A stretch of DNA of 49,474 nucleotides from an uncultured Akkermansia sp. (GTDB lineage Bacteria > Verrucomicrobiota > Verrucomicrobiia > Verrucomicrobiales > Akkermansiaceae), in NCBI GenBank assembly GCA_947629715.1, contig CANRET010000008.1, positions 1-49,474 on the forward strand, in the 5' to 3' direction. Position numbers and translations under genes: made by a program. Shown here in pieces: positions 7,988 through 16,304 of this stretch (positions are counted from its first letter, which is position 1; each line of letters starts with the position of its first letter). The notes under the pieces are model-generated. The model saw only the letters and a program-made list of their open reading frames with translations. It had not been told where the DNA came from and ran no database searches.

Positions 7988-8017
7988 AATCTAGCAGATA
8001 TCCGCTCACTTGTCACG
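7988..8017 (-). promoter_or_regulatory. promoter of the NifU/GGGtGRT operon
   Basis: On the minus strand the sequence is GTGACA, 17 bases, TAGATT, with the last spacer bases ATCTGC forming an extended -10. The blocks CGTGACAA and ATCTGCTAGATT, 10 bases apart, recur with identical spacing before the GH95 gene (10648-10677). Confidence 0.65.
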
Positions 8018-8096
8018 TCAAAAGAGGCGTAAAGCCCCGCTTTTTTGCTGTATCGGGACGGACGAAAAAGCTGCGCCCCGACTAGGGCACAACGCG

Positions 8097-10580
8097 TCAC
8101 TTTTTCGCTTTTTTGGAGGATACGGCAGATTTGAACGTCTTAGCAAAGCGCTTGGGATTGACCGTGGGAACAAGCGTTTGTTCCTTCCCATTGGAACGCA
8201 CTTTCACAGGGAGGGGGGTAGGAACGGCGCTTTGGATGCTGAAGGAGGTCACTTTCCCATCCTTCCATTCCAAATCCACAACTAAGTTGCCCCGCGCACG
8301 CAGTCCAGAGGCTTTGCCATCTTTCCACGCAGGGGGAAGAGCCGGCAAAAGCTCAATGCAGTCATCATGACTTTGCAACAGCGTCTCGCACACTGCCCCG
8401 GGCATCCCGAGCACTCCGTCCATTTGCATGGGGGGGTGGCTGGTCAACAAATTGTCCAGCGTGTTGTAGCGTAACAGGTTTTGGAGCATTTCGTAGGCTT
8501 TCCCGCCATCGTGCAGACGAGCGTAGAGAGCTGTGCGCCACGGCCAGGTCCAGCTGCGTCGATTGTCAGCGCTCAAACCGCGCAGCCCCAGACTCTTAGC
8601 GGCAGCCTCAGCAAGTTCCGGTGTGAGACGCTTGGAGATTGTGGAACCAGGGAAAAGGGCAAAAAGGTGGGATGTATGGCGGTGACCAGAGATCATATCC
8701 GGGCGATCGACGATCCACTCCTGCAGGTAGCCGCCGGAACCCACGCGATCCGGAGCAAGCTTTGTTGCCATGGTCCGCAAGCGTTTTGCGAGGGCTGCAT
8801 CGGTGTGCAGAGCATCTGCAGCCTGCGCAGTAAACTTGAAGAGTTCGCGCACAAGTTGCTGGTCGTGTGTAACCCCATCTTCGGTGGGTCCCCACTCGTG
8901 AGACCACCCTTTGGGCACTACAAGCGTTCCGGCCGGCAGCTCTTTCAGCTCGGGGTGCTGGGTTACATCAACTGGTTTGCCATCCGAGACAAGCCCCTCT
9001 CCTCCGGCGCCCAGTTTCTTGAGGTTTTGCTCCCAGAAGAGGCAGAGTTCTTTGAAGATGGGATAGGCGTTTTTTTTCAGAAAGTCAGCATCCTGAGTGA
9101 ATTGATAATGCTCCCAGAGGTGCAGGGCGAACCAGGCATTGGCTGTGGGGTACATCATCGTCCAACCCACGCCTCCCCATGGATTGAGTGAAATGCGCAT
9201 TACCCAACCGGGTGTTCCCTTGCTGTACACTTGCTGGGTAAACTCGGAAAGCGGTTTGCGCATCGCTTTCAGGTAGTCCAAGAGAGGCTCGTGGCATTCA
9301 CTCAGGTTAGCTGTTTCCGCTGACCAGTAGCACATCTGGAAATTGATGTTGGTATGGTAATCGCAGGCCCATGCAGCGTGAACTTTGTTGTTCCATATCC
9401 CCTGCAGATTCATGGGAAGGTTGCCGGGGCGAGAGCCGCTAATCATCAAGTAGCGTCCGTATTGGAACATGAGCTGCTCGAGTCCCAAATCATCGGCGCT
9501 GTCTTTGTAGTGAGCGAGACGTTCATCCGTCGGCAAGTCAGAAGTTTCTCCACTGCCGATTTCAAGTTTCAGTCGGTTGAAGAGGGCCGAGAAGTCACTC
9601 TTGTGGCGTTTGCAGAGTGACTTATAATCGTGTTTTTGGGCAGCTGTCAAGATTCGCTGGTTGCGAGTCCCGGGCTTTTCGCCCTTCCAGTTGGCTGCGT
9701 AATCCATTTTGTAGCTGGTGGATAGTGACACGAGGATGGTGAACTTGCGCGCACCTGTGACGCTGAGGTAAGGAACCCTTTGCGCTTTATATTTGGGGGC
9801 CTGACTGTCGCCGCCTCCCTCGTATTCCACCGATAGAGAACACGACCCGCCACTGGCTTGCACCTTGCCTTCCTCCGTCAGAACGATGATCCTGCCCTCA
9901 AAAGCTTCACCGTTTGCAAGTGTGCCGGTCATGCGCAGACCATTGGTCCCGTCGGTTTTGTAACTCACGCTGTGGTAAGGCATGAGAGCCACCTTGGCGT
10001 TCAGTGTGCCGCTCCCCTCGGCCTCGGCGTGGTACACGAATATGTCATCCGGCTTGCTGACGAAGCACTCGCGTGTGTACGCCGTTTCACTGCCGCCGTT
10101 TGATCCGGTGAAAGAGGTTGTCGCCACAGCGTTCCTGAGGTTCAGAGCTCGGCGGTACTGAGATACATCGCCCAGCTCGTCGAAAGCGACAAAGAGCTGG
10201 GCAAAGGGCTGGTAACTGCCGAATTCGGTGGAGTCCGATGTGGGTCCATATTTGTAACCGGAACCGTTGTTAGCGATGTTTTGTCCTCCGGACCACAGAC
10301 TCACTTCGTTGAGCACCACGCAATCCAAGTGCACACCTCCATACACGGTAGCGCCTACGCGTCCATTGCCAAGAGGCAGTGTCTTGGATTCCCACACGTC
10401 CCCTGAATCCATCGATTCGTGAGTATCACTTGCGCCGTCATTAGCCCACGGAAGGGAAAGAGCTTTTACCTTCGCAGGTTTAGTGTACCACAGTTCATTC
10501 TGGTTAGCCTTGTCTTTTCCGCAGGCCGTGGACAACCCAAGAAGGGTTGCCCACGCAGCGATTTGAATCAGGTGTTTCAT
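8097..10580 (-). CDS. GH95 family alpha-L-fucosidase (or alpha-L-galactosidase), lipoprotein
   Basis: This 827-residue glycoside hydrolase probably removes terminal fucose from mucin or milk-type glycans by inversion. The N-terminus is a lipoprotein signal ending in LGLSTAC, so it should be anchored to a membrane facing the periplasm or outside. The GH95 landmarks are present: LPLGNGRVGATVYGG near the start, HTNINFQMCYW with the paired catalytic asparagines, SHEWGPTEDG with the general-acid Glu, and GHRHTSHLFALFPG. The usual DGNFG motif near the C-terminus reads DGVLGM, keeping the Asp. The start at 10580 is chosen because the signal peptide begins there; no Shine-Dalgarno sequence is seen. 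The substrate is inferred from the family. Confidence 0.9.
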   Translation of the reverse strand: MKHLIQIAAWATLLGLSTACGKDKANQNELWYTKPAKVKALSLPWANDGASDTHESMDSGDVWESKTLPLGNGRVGATVYGGVHLDCVVLNEVSLWSGGQNIANNGSGYKYGPTSDSTEFGSYQPFAQLFVAFDELGDVSQYRRALNLRNAVATTSFTGSNGGSETAYTRECFVSKPDDIFVYHAEAEGSGTLNAKVALMPYHSVSYKTDGTNGLRMTGTLANGEAFEGRIIVLTEEGKVQASGGSCSLSVEYEGGGDSQAPKYKAQRVPYLSVTGARKFTILVSLSTSYKMDYAANWKGEKPGTRNQRILTAAQKHDYKSLCKRHKSDFSALFNRLKLEIGSGETSDLPTDERLAHYKDSADDLGLEQLMFQYGRYLMISGSRPGNLPMNLQGIWNNKVHAAWACDYHTNINFQMCYWSAETANLSECHEPLLDYLKAMRKPLSEFTQQVYSKGTPGWVMRISLNPWGGVGWTMMYPTANAWFALHLWEHYQFTQDADFLKKNAYPIFKELCLFWEQNLKKLGAGGEGLVSDGKPVDVTQHPELKELPAGTLVVPKGWSHEWGPTEDGVTHDQQLVRELFKFTAQAADALHTDAALAKRLRTMATKLAPDRVGSGGYLQEWIVDRPDMISGHRHTSHLFALFPGSTISKRLTPELAEAAAKSLGLRGLSADNRRSWTWPWRTALYARLHDGGKAYEMLQNLLRYNTLDNLLTSHPPMQMDGVLGMPGAVCETLLQSHDDCIELLPALPPAWKDGKASGLRARGNLVVDLEWKDGKVTSFSIQSAVPTPLPVKVRSNGKEQTLVPTVNPKRFAKTFKSAVSSKKAKK

Positions 10581-10647
10581 GCCGAGTGGATGGAAATAGG
10601 AGGACATACGTTTACGGGCAGGTGTCGAAACTATACTAACGCTCGCT

Positions 10648-10677
10648 AATCTAGCAGATGCCTATCGGATTGTCACG
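10648..10677 (-). promoter_or_regulatory. promoter of the GH95 fucosidase gene
   Basis: On the minus strand it reads GTGACA, 17 bases, TAGATT, with the extended -10 ATCTGC. Two blocks, CGTGACAA and ATCTGCTAGATT, match the promoter at 7988-8017 exactly and with the same spacing. The leader would be about 60 bases. Confidence 0.65.
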
Positions 10678-10721
10678 CTTAAAAAACGAGACGTGTTGTT
10701 TTTGAAACAGATTGAAAGGTC

Positions 10722-10750
10722 TTGCAACACAGTCGCTGTCTGGGTAGAAT
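10722..10750 (+). promoter_or_regulatory. pdxH promoter placed for a leaderless transcript
   Basis: TTGCAA, 17 bases, TAGAAT. Only 6 bases separate the -10 from the ATG of pdxH, so transcription would begin at or next to the start codon. Confidence 0.6.
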
Positions 10751-10756
10751 AGGCGC

Positions 10757-11395
10757 ATGGATTTATCAAACTTTCGGGAGGAGTATTTGAAAGATACTTT
10801 GCACCGGGCTGAGTTGGACGATTCCCCGCTCAGGCAGTTCGACAAATGGTTTCGCCAAGCATTGGAGAGCGGCATTCCCGAGCCGAATGCCATGAGTGTA
10901 GCTACAGCCACGCCACAAGGCATGCCCTCGCTGCGGACGGTGCTGCTCAAGTATTACGATGAGCGCGGCTTCGTATTTTTCACGAATTACACGAGTCGCA
11001 AGGCTCGCGAAATAGCGCAGAATCCGGAGGTGAGTCTGCTGTTCCCGTGGGTCACGCTGGAGCGCCAGATCATTATTTGTGGGCACGCGGAGAAAGTGAC
11101 ACGTGCGGAAACGCTCAAGTATTTCTTGACGCGCCCGCGCGAGTCGCAATTGGGTGCGTGGGTGTCACACCAAAGCAGTGTGATTTCCACACGAAAGCTG
11201 CTCATGATGAAATTGCAGGAGCTCAAGAGAAAATTTGCTGACGGCGAGGTGCCTCTTCCGGATTTCTGGGGGGGCTATCGGGTTATACCGCACCACGTAG
11301 AGTTTTGGCAGGGCGGGCCGGGGCGCGTCCACGACCGCTTTCTTTACACCTTGCAGGCAGATGATTCGTGGAACATTGAGCGTCTGCAGCCCTGA
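10757..11395 (+). CDS. pdxH: pyridoxamine 5'-phosphate oxidase
   Basis: This 212-residue FMN enzyme oxidises pyridoxine or pyridoxamine 5'-phosphate to the cofactor pyridoxal 5'-phosphate in the cytosol. The split-barrel fold and signature residues are visible: EPNAMSVATATPQGMPSLRT and VLLKYYDERGFVFFTNYTSR for FMN binding, RQIIICGHAEKV, SHQSSVI, and the C-terminal FWQGGPGRVHDR with VEFW before it and WNIERLQP at the end. The length equals that of standard PdxH proteins. It stands alone, transcribed from a promoter so close to the ATG that the mRNA is probably leaderless. It converges with the next gene, which ends 8 bases away. Confidence 0.96.
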   Translation: MDLSNFREEYLKDTLHRAELDDSPLRQFDKWFRQALESGIPEPNAMSVATATPQGMPSLRTVLLKYYDERGFVFFTNYTSRKAREIAQNPEVSLLFPWVTLERQIIICGHAEKVTRAETLKYFLTRPRESQLGAWVSHQSSVISTRKLLMMKLQELKRKFADGEVPLPDFWGGYRVIPHHVEFWQGGPGRVHDRFLYTLQADDSWNIERLQP

Positions 11396-11403
11396 TGAGC
11401 TGC

Positions 11404-12096
11404 TCATTGTTTCCATTCTCCGCCGCCCGTGGGCAGTTTGCCTTCCCCAACTGGTTGATAGCGGGTGGAAGCGGTGTTGCCCACGAGGGGTACGCCGAGT
11501 GCTGCTCTCCAATAGCGACTCATGCTCAGTCCCGTATAGCAGCCGTAGCTAATGCATTTTGCTCCGGGTGCAAATGCGTTGCGTGAAAGCCGCGATGCAA
11601 GTTCCTTTTCGTGCATCCACTGCTTGGAGGAGCCGATAATGCTGTTGCTGTAGTCGAGCATGAAGGCGTGCGCGTTGGAGTGCCCGAAATAGACAAAGGA
11701 AGTGATGCGTTGCTTTCCCTGTCCGGCGCGATTGATAGCGCGGTATGCCTGGTCCGCTGTATCCACCAACTCCAACTTTGCTCCATACTTGCGAGCTGTT
11801 TCGCGGATGCGACTCACGTAATCCGTTTTCTCCTCTTGTCCGCGCGTCACGTATGCCGGACGATACACAATCCACACGAATTGCTGTTTGGGATTGCTCT
11901 GTCTCTCTATTTGCATACGCACCGTGGAAGCACGCACAAAGTTGGCCCACCAATTGTCGTGCTTTGCCGGTCCGCGCAAGTATTCCCATGATTTGAGCGC
12001 CACCCCGCCGGTCAGGATAACTTCCACTCCTGTCGCAGGAAAGCACATCCCCGCCACAGCGAGCAAACTGACAATCCATATGGCGCTTCGAATCAT
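11404..12096 (-). CDS. secreted protein with a caspase-like His/Cys pattern, function unknown
   Basis: This 230-residue protein starts with a clear signal peptide (about 23 residues). I recognise no named family with certainty. The middle has alternating strands and helices, then a strand ending in His139 (SFVYFGHSNAHAF) and another strand ending in Cys186 (KCISYGCYTGLSMS), followed by GVPLVGNTAS. A His after one strand and a Cys after the next is the layout of clan CD cysteine peptidases (caspase, gingipain and CHAT types), so it may be a secreted peptidase or a pseudo-enzyme of that fold. That is an inference. It has its own promoter 6 bases before the ATG. Confidence 0.7.
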   Translation of the reverse strand: MIRSAIWIVSLLAVAGMCFPATGVEVILTGGVALKSWEYLRGPAKHDNWWANFVRASTVRMQIERQSNPKQQFVWIVYRPAYVTRGQEEKTDYVSRIRETARKYGAKLELVDTADQAYRAINRAGQGKQRITSFVYFGHSNAHAFMLDYSNSIIGSSKQWMHEKELASRLSRNAFAPGAKCISYGCYTGLSMSRYWRAALGVPLVGNTASTRYQPVGEGKLPTGGGEWKQ

Positions 12097-12102
12097 GTGC
12101 AG

Positions 12103-12131
12103 AGACTACTCTTTGTCCTTTCGTATGTCAA
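12103..12131 (-). promoter_or_regulatory. promoter of the caspase-like gene, leaderless spacing
   Basis: On the minus strand it reads TTGACA, 17 bases, TAGTCT, with 6 bases to the ATG at 12096. The transcript should begin at or beside the start codon. Confidence 0.65.
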
Positions 12132-12154
12132 GCTTTCTGAATGCTTGTTTTCTC

Positions 12155-12183
12155 TTGCCAAACCGTTCGCACTCTGCTACACT
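12155..12183 (+). promoter_or_regulatory. tRNA-Arg promoter
   Basis: TTGCCA, 17 bases, TACACT, ending 11 bases before the tRNA. The expected transcription start lies just 5' of the mature tRNA. Confidence 0.6.
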
Positions 12184-12194
12184 CTGCCCATCAC

Positions 12195-12268
12195 GCTCCG
12201 GTAGCTCAGTTGGATAGAGCACGAGCCTTCTAAGCTTGGGGTCCCGCGTTCGAATCGCGGCCGGAGTG
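12195..12268 (+). tRNA. tRNA-Arg (anticodon UCU)
   Basis: A complete cloverleaf can be drawn: acceptor GCTCCGG paired with CCGGAGT (one G-U pair at the end), D arm GCTC/GAGC with loop AGTTGGATA, anticodon stem CGAGC/GCTTG around the loop CTTCTAA (anticodon TCT), variable loop GGGTC, and T arm CCGCG-TTCGAAT-CGCGG. The discriminator is G. CCA is not encoded. Confidence 0.96.
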
Positions 12269-12330
12269 TTTGTCGAGCTCGCTGACTTGCGCCTCTTCTG
12301 TTCCGCGTACATGCTTCCTTAACTTCACAC

Positions 12331-12359
12331 TTGACAGGGAGGGAAGAGAATAATATAAA
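12331..12359 (+). promoter_or_regulatory. promoter of the 12392 gene
   Basis: TTGACA, 17 bases, TATAAA, nearly consensus. The leader to the ATG at 12392 would be about 26 bases. Confidence 0.75.
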
Positions 12360-12391
12360 AGGGGTCTCAACTCACATAACAAAACCTTTCC

Positions 12392-13495
12392 ATGAAATCG
12401 ATCCACGCTGCATTGCACACCGTCCGCTTAACGCTGATTGTCTTTAGCGTGCTTGCGCTGAATATGGGGGGCGTTGCTGCATTGGAACTCAGCGACCTGC
12501 ACATCCCCATGACGCGAGATGAGGCTGACACCACGCTGAGCAAGGACTACGAGATCGCTGTGATGAAGGACGGCAGCGTTCGCCGCACGTGGAAGTTGTC
12601 CGATAAAACTGTCTTTGTGGATTTTAACACGACCACCCAAGAAGCCGTCCTCATTGCCGTGATTTACGATCATGCCGTGCCGCGCAAGCAGGGTGAAGCG
12701 GATGCTCATACAATTGCTGCCGGCAAGTACGACAAAGAGACCAAGTGGACGCCGCCGAAAAACGCTGAGGCGCGTGATATGGTGCGCGATACCTTAGGTT
12801 TGGAGAACGCCCTGCGCAAGAAGTTAAATGATCAATCCATGCTCTTCGTGGAAACGGATGCCAAGCGTAGGAAAATCGTACGCGTCTCTCTCTTCTCGCG
12901 CATGCCGAGTACCAACCGCTGGACGCTCACGCCAATCGGCCAAAGAGATAAAGCTACCGCTATGGGGAACCAGATGACCCCTGAACATGTGAAAGCCATG
13001 TATAAAGACGAGGAGCGTCGGCGTGCTATTCCTCTCAAGAGTGCCGTGGCTGCTACAGACGATGCAGCGGATTCCGCCACGACTGAAAGCAACAGTACCG
13101 TCACCTTGCGCATGCGCCGTCCCACGGCAACCAAGCCACAGAAAGTTCAACCTAAAACGTCCGATGTCGGTACCACTGCTATGGGCAGCACGTTGGGATC
13201 CGGCAAGACTGCATCCTCCGGCAGTGCGGAAAAAGTGCGCATTAAACTCGACAAGGGTCAGCGAGCTTCCGAAAAGATGAACTTTCTTGCCTCTCCTCCG
13301 GATTGGCTTAAAAAAGTCGGAGTGAAAAACCCAACATGGTGGCACTATGGCGTCATAGGGGCAGTGGCGCTCCTCCTTATCATTTCGGCGCTGCGTGGTA
13401 TGTCGCACGCGATGTCGAGCGCTTCACGCCGCCAGCAATTCAACAAGGTGCTGCGACAGGCATCGACTCAGGGGAACGTGAAACTGCGGAAATAA
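12392..13495 (+). CDS. envelope protein with signal peptide and C-terminal membrane anchor, unknown function
   Basis: I do not recognise this 367-residue protein. It has a signal peptide (about residues 1-30), an exported domain to about residue 200 with a repeated beta pattern (SVRRTWKLSDKTVFVDFN), then a low-complexity Thr/Ser/Lys-rich linker (about residues 205-290). One membrane segment follows near residues 313-332 (YGVIGAVALLLIISALRG), and a short basic tail ends RRQQFNKVLRQAS. The layout suggests a periplasmic domain on a stalk held in the inner membrane with a small cytoplasmic tail. It is monocistronic, with its own strong promoter directly behind tRNA-Arg, and converges with the NAD(P)HX repair gene. 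Confidence 0.75.
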   Translation: MKSIHAALHTVRLTLIVFSVLALNMGGVAALELSDLHIPMTRDEADTTLSKDYEIAVMKDGSVRRTWKLSDKTVFVDFNTTTQEAVLIAVIYDHAVPRKQGEADAHTIAAGKYDKETKWTPPKNAEARDMVRDTLGLENALRKKLNDQSMLFVETDAKRRKIVRVSLFSRMPSTNRWTLTPIGQRDKATAMGNQMTPEHVKAMYKDEERRRAIPLKSAVAATDDAADSATTESNSTVTLRMRRPTATKPQKVQPKTSDVGTTAMGSTLGSGKTASSGSAEKVRIKLDKGQRASEKMNFLASPPDWLKKVGVKNPTWWHYGVIGAVALLLIISALRGMSHAMSSASRRQQFNKVLRQASTQGNVKLRK

Positions 13496-13508
13496 CCCCG
13501 GAAAAGGG

Positions 13509-14978
13509 TCAGGGAAATTGTGCCGTGAGAAAGGGGAAAAGATCCGTGGCGCGGATGCTGAGCGGGCGCCCCTGCTGCGCCCAAGCCATAGTAGCTGCCC
13601 GCCCGCACAGGTATGCGGCCAAGGCAGCGGCGTGAAGGCAGCTCAATTTTTGAGCAGCAAGGCCCGCCACGATACCAGCCAGGACGTCTCCTTGTCCGCC
13701 GTTGGCCATGTAGGGGCCTCCTGTGGAATTGTAGATGGCAGAGGAACCATCAGTGATAAGGGAGCGGGCTCCTTTAAGCAGAAGCGTGCAGGGGTGGCGC
13801 AGAAGGAATTGGGCGGCAGTTTCGGTGCGGGTGAGGGAAGAGGCCTGCGGGAAGAGAGCGAGCATTTCACCGGGATGCGGGGTGAGGATGGGATGATGCG
13901 GCCAGGGTAAATCGCCTATGGCAAGCAATCGCAGGGCATCCGCGTCCATGATCGTCGGACACTTGATGTTCTCAATTAACCCGCTGAGAGCTTCTCGGTT
14001 TTTCTCGGAAGGAGTTCCCATGCCGGGACCGATGAGGAAAGCCTGAGCTCCATCCGCAGGAACGTCTGCAAAGTTTTTCACGCGGCGCACCATAATTTCC
14101 GGAGCCATGCGCACGGCGAGCAGGTCATAATACTCCGGCAGACAGAAGAGTTCCACGAGACCGGCGCCCGACCGCACAGCCGCCTCTGCGCACATTTGCG
14201 CCGCCCCGAGAAAACCTACTGAACCGGCGATGATACGCACGCGCCCCGCTTGATTTTTGTAGCAGCTGAAAGCGCGTCGAGGCAGTAGGGAAAGTATGCC
14301 TTCATCTGCCACGCGCACTGACGTCTCCGGCAGATTGACGTCCGGCATGGAGACACAGAGTAAGCGCCCCACGCAATTCTCTGCGCCGTCTGCGAGCATG
14401 CCGGGTTTTACGCAGCCGATGGCCAGCGTCGCATCAGCACGCACGGTATGTTCATCCATCGTGCCCGAATCAGCGTCCAGACCGGTGGGAATGTCCACGG
14501 CAAGCACGGAGCAATTGGCGCAGGAATGACGCAGACGGTTGATTTCGCTCGTCAGCTCGGCGTATTCCGAACGCAGCGTGCCGTGCGCGCCACTGCCGAG
14601 GAGTCCGTCAATCACGAGCGTGCCAAGTGGAGACGGAGCCTCAGGGAGGAAGGAGACATCCGAAGTCGTTGTTGCGAGGTCGAGTTGTCGGCGTGCCTCG
14701 GGGGCTAATTGCTCGATTGGTGCGGCGCAGCGGAGAGAAATGCTGGGGTACCCGAGTTCACGAGCGATGCCGATGGCATCTCCGGCATTTTTACCTTTGC
14801 CTACATAAACCACGACTCGTGGCAGGGTGCGCTGCAGGTTGGCGTATTCGATATCGCGTCGCAGTACAGCTACGGCGGAGCTGATTGCAGCATCCATCAA
14901 GTCATCGGATGAAATGACTCCAGTGTCCAAGGAGGCCTGCTCGGCGAGGCGCATGGTACGGCAGGAATGGACGAACAT
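13509..14978 (-). CDS. nnr: bifunctional NAD(P)H-hydrate epimerase / ADP-dependent NAD(P)H-hydrate dehydratase
   Basis: This 489-residue fusion repairs hydrated NAD(P)H: the N-terminal YjeF domain epimerises NAD(P)HX and the C-terminal ribokinase-like domain dehydrates the S form using ADP. Epimerase landmarks are VVYVGKGKNAGDAIGIARE (a variant of the usual GxGNNGGDG) and VDIPTGLDADSG. Dehydratase landmarks are IIAGSVGFLGAAQMCAEAA, FLIGPGMG, DADAL, ILTPHPGEMLAL and NGGQGDVLAGIVAGLAAQ, where GTGDVLAG is the more usual form. The length matches E. coli-type fusions. It lies 15 bases behind the AI-2E transporter gene on the same strand and is probably cotranscribed. It acts in the cytosol. Confidence 0.93.
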   Translation of the reverse strand: MFVHSCRTMRLAEQASLDTGVISSDDLMDAAISSAVAVLRRDIEYANLQRTLPRVVVYVGKGKNAGDAIGIARELGYPSISLRCAAPIEQLAPEARRQLDLATTTSDVSFLPEAPSPLGTLVIDGLLGSGAHGTLRSEYAELTSEINRLRHSCANCSVLAVDIPTGLDADSGTMDEHTVRADATLAIGCVKPGMLADGAENCVGRLLCVSMPDVNLPETSVRVADEGILSLLPRRAFSCYKNQAGRVRIIAGSVGFLGAAQMCAEAAVRSGAGLVELFCLPEYYDLLAVRMAPEIMVRRVKNFADVPADGAQAFLIGPGMGTPSEKNREALSGLIENIKCPTIMDADALRLLAIGDLPWPHHPILTPHPGEMLALFPQASSLTRTETAAQFLLRHPCTLLLKGARSLITDGSSAIYNSTGGPYMANGGQGDVLAGIVAGLAAQKLSCLHAAALAAYLCGRAATMAWAQQGRPLSIRATDLFPFLTAQFP

Positions 14979-14993
14979 GGTGGAGAGCCTTTT

Positions 14994-16217
14994 TTATTTG
15001 GTGGGAAGGTCCTCGCGGTGCAGCGTAGGCCACACGTAGCGCATGAAGAGAACTTTAAGCGACGCTGTGAGCGGCACGGCCAGAAGAGCTCCCACGATAC
15101 CGCCTAAGATACTGCCCCAGAAGAGTACCGAGAACATGATAGTGAGGTCGTGCATGTGCAAACGCTTGCCAAGAATCTTGGGCTGGAGAACCCAGCCGTC
15201 CAGTTGGCTCACGCTCAGGAAAATGACAAGCGTTGCCACCACGTGACCCGCATCGTGCCAAGTGACCCATGCGAGCAGGAGAGCAGGGATGCTTGTCGCG
15301 ATCATGCCGATGTAGGGAATAATGCCAAGCAGTGCGGCGGCTACGCCGATGGTTACGGCGTAAGGCAGTCCCATAATCATGAGCGCGCAGCCCAGCAGGA
15401 AGCCGTCGATGAGGCTCACAAGCATTTGTCCTCTCACAAAAGAAACGATATAGTCGTTGATTTGACGAAGCGTTCCAACGACCTCATCGCGAAATCCCGA
15501 TGCTCGGATTGGCAACACGATATGCCACTTCTCGCGGATCGTCTCGCTCTGTAGAAGAAAGTAAAAAAGGAAGACCGGGATGAGTACAATCCCCACCAGC
15601 AGTCCCACCGAACCGTACAGCGCGCGCGTGCCCGCCGTGAACCACTTAACGGCAAGATGGGTGAGATCTTTGGAGTGGTAGTCCAGCATGAGGAGAAGTT
15701 TTTCTTTGTAGCTCGGAGCAGGGGGAGCCACAGCCTGCTCGCGTGCCGTGTTCGAAGTGGCCGTGATCTCATCGCTGATCTGATCATAGAATGAATCAAC
15801 GGCGAATTGCACGATGGTGTTGTTCTCTACGAAGTTTTCCCCTGCGGTCACAGCTTTGGGTAGTATGGAGTTTCGGTCAACGATGAGTTGCTTAGTTTGG
15901 GCCACCAGCGGCGGAGCAATAATAGCGCCCAACGCTCCGGTCAGCAGCGCAGCGCTGCACATTACAAGCAGCACGGCCGCTGCACGCCGCCGCGCCAAGT
16001 GTCGCTGAACCCAATCCACGCACGGGTTAAGCAGGTAGCCCAACGCCCCGGCAATAATTACCGGCAGCAGCACCGGCTCCAGCGCCACAAAGGCCTTCAC
16101 AAATCCGTACAAGAGACCGCATGCCAACGTCGCCAGGAATACAACACAAGCCCAAGCCAGCGCATTCCAGCACGCTGCTTTTTGAAAAGGCGTAGGATAG
16201 GTCTTTTTGGGTGCCAT
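14994..16217 (-). CDS. AI-2E family transporter (PerM/YdiK-like permease)
   Basis: This 407-residue inner-membrane protein has about eight hydrophobic segments in the usual arrangement: two at the N-terminus, a hydrophilic region around residues 95-190, and five or six after it. Family stretches are PVIIAGALGYLLNPCVDWVQ, ALLGIIPYIGMIATSIPALLL and LQPKILGKRLHMHDLTIMFSVL. Members export small signals or ions; the substrate cannot be told. The start at 16217 is chosen over 16268 because the longer form would begin upstream of the promoter at 16228-16256, which predicts a leader of about 4 bases. The gene is divergent from the 85-residue orphan and followed by nnr. Confidence 0.9.
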   Translation of the reverse strand: MAPKKTYPTPFQKAACWNALAWACVVFLATLACGLLYGFVKAFVALEPVLLPVIIAGALGYLLNPCVDWVQRHLARRRAAAVLLVMCSAALLTGALGAIIAPPLVAQTKQLIVDRNSILPKAVTAGENFVENNTIVQFAVDSFYDQISDEITATSNTAREQAVAPPAPSYKEKLLLMLDYHSKDLTHLAVKWFTAGTRALYGSVGLLVGIVLIPVFLFYFLLQSETIREKWHIVLPIRASGFRDEVVGTLRQINDYIVSFVRGQMLVSLIDGFLLGCALMIMGLPYAVTIGVAAALLGIIPYIGMIATSIPALLLAWVTWHDAGHVVATLVIFLSVSQLDGWVLQPKILGKRLHMHDLTIMFSVLFWGSILGGIVGALLAVPLTASLKVLFMRYVWPTLHREDLPTK

Positions 16218-16227
16218 ATTTGCATGG

Positions 16228-16256
16228 ATTGTATGCAGGCAAGCAAGACTTGTCAA
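16228..16256 (-). promoter_or_regulatory. promoter of the AI-2E transporter gene
   Basis: On the minus strand it reads TTGACA, 17 bases, TACAAT, with 10 bases to the ATG at 16217. Its -35 lies 12 bases from the -35 of the divergent promoter at 16269-16296. Confidence 0.75.
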
Positions 16257-16268
16257 CTCCAAAACCAC

Positions 16269-16296
16269 TTGACAAAAGGCGGAAAAGGTGTATAGT
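16269..16296 (+). promoter_or_regulatory. promoter of the 85-residue orphan gene
   Basis: TTGACA, 16 bases, TATAGT, with 8 bases to the ATG at 16305, giving a leaderless or nearly leaderless transcript. Confidence 0.65.
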
Positions 16297-16304
16297 GCGG
16301 CGCG

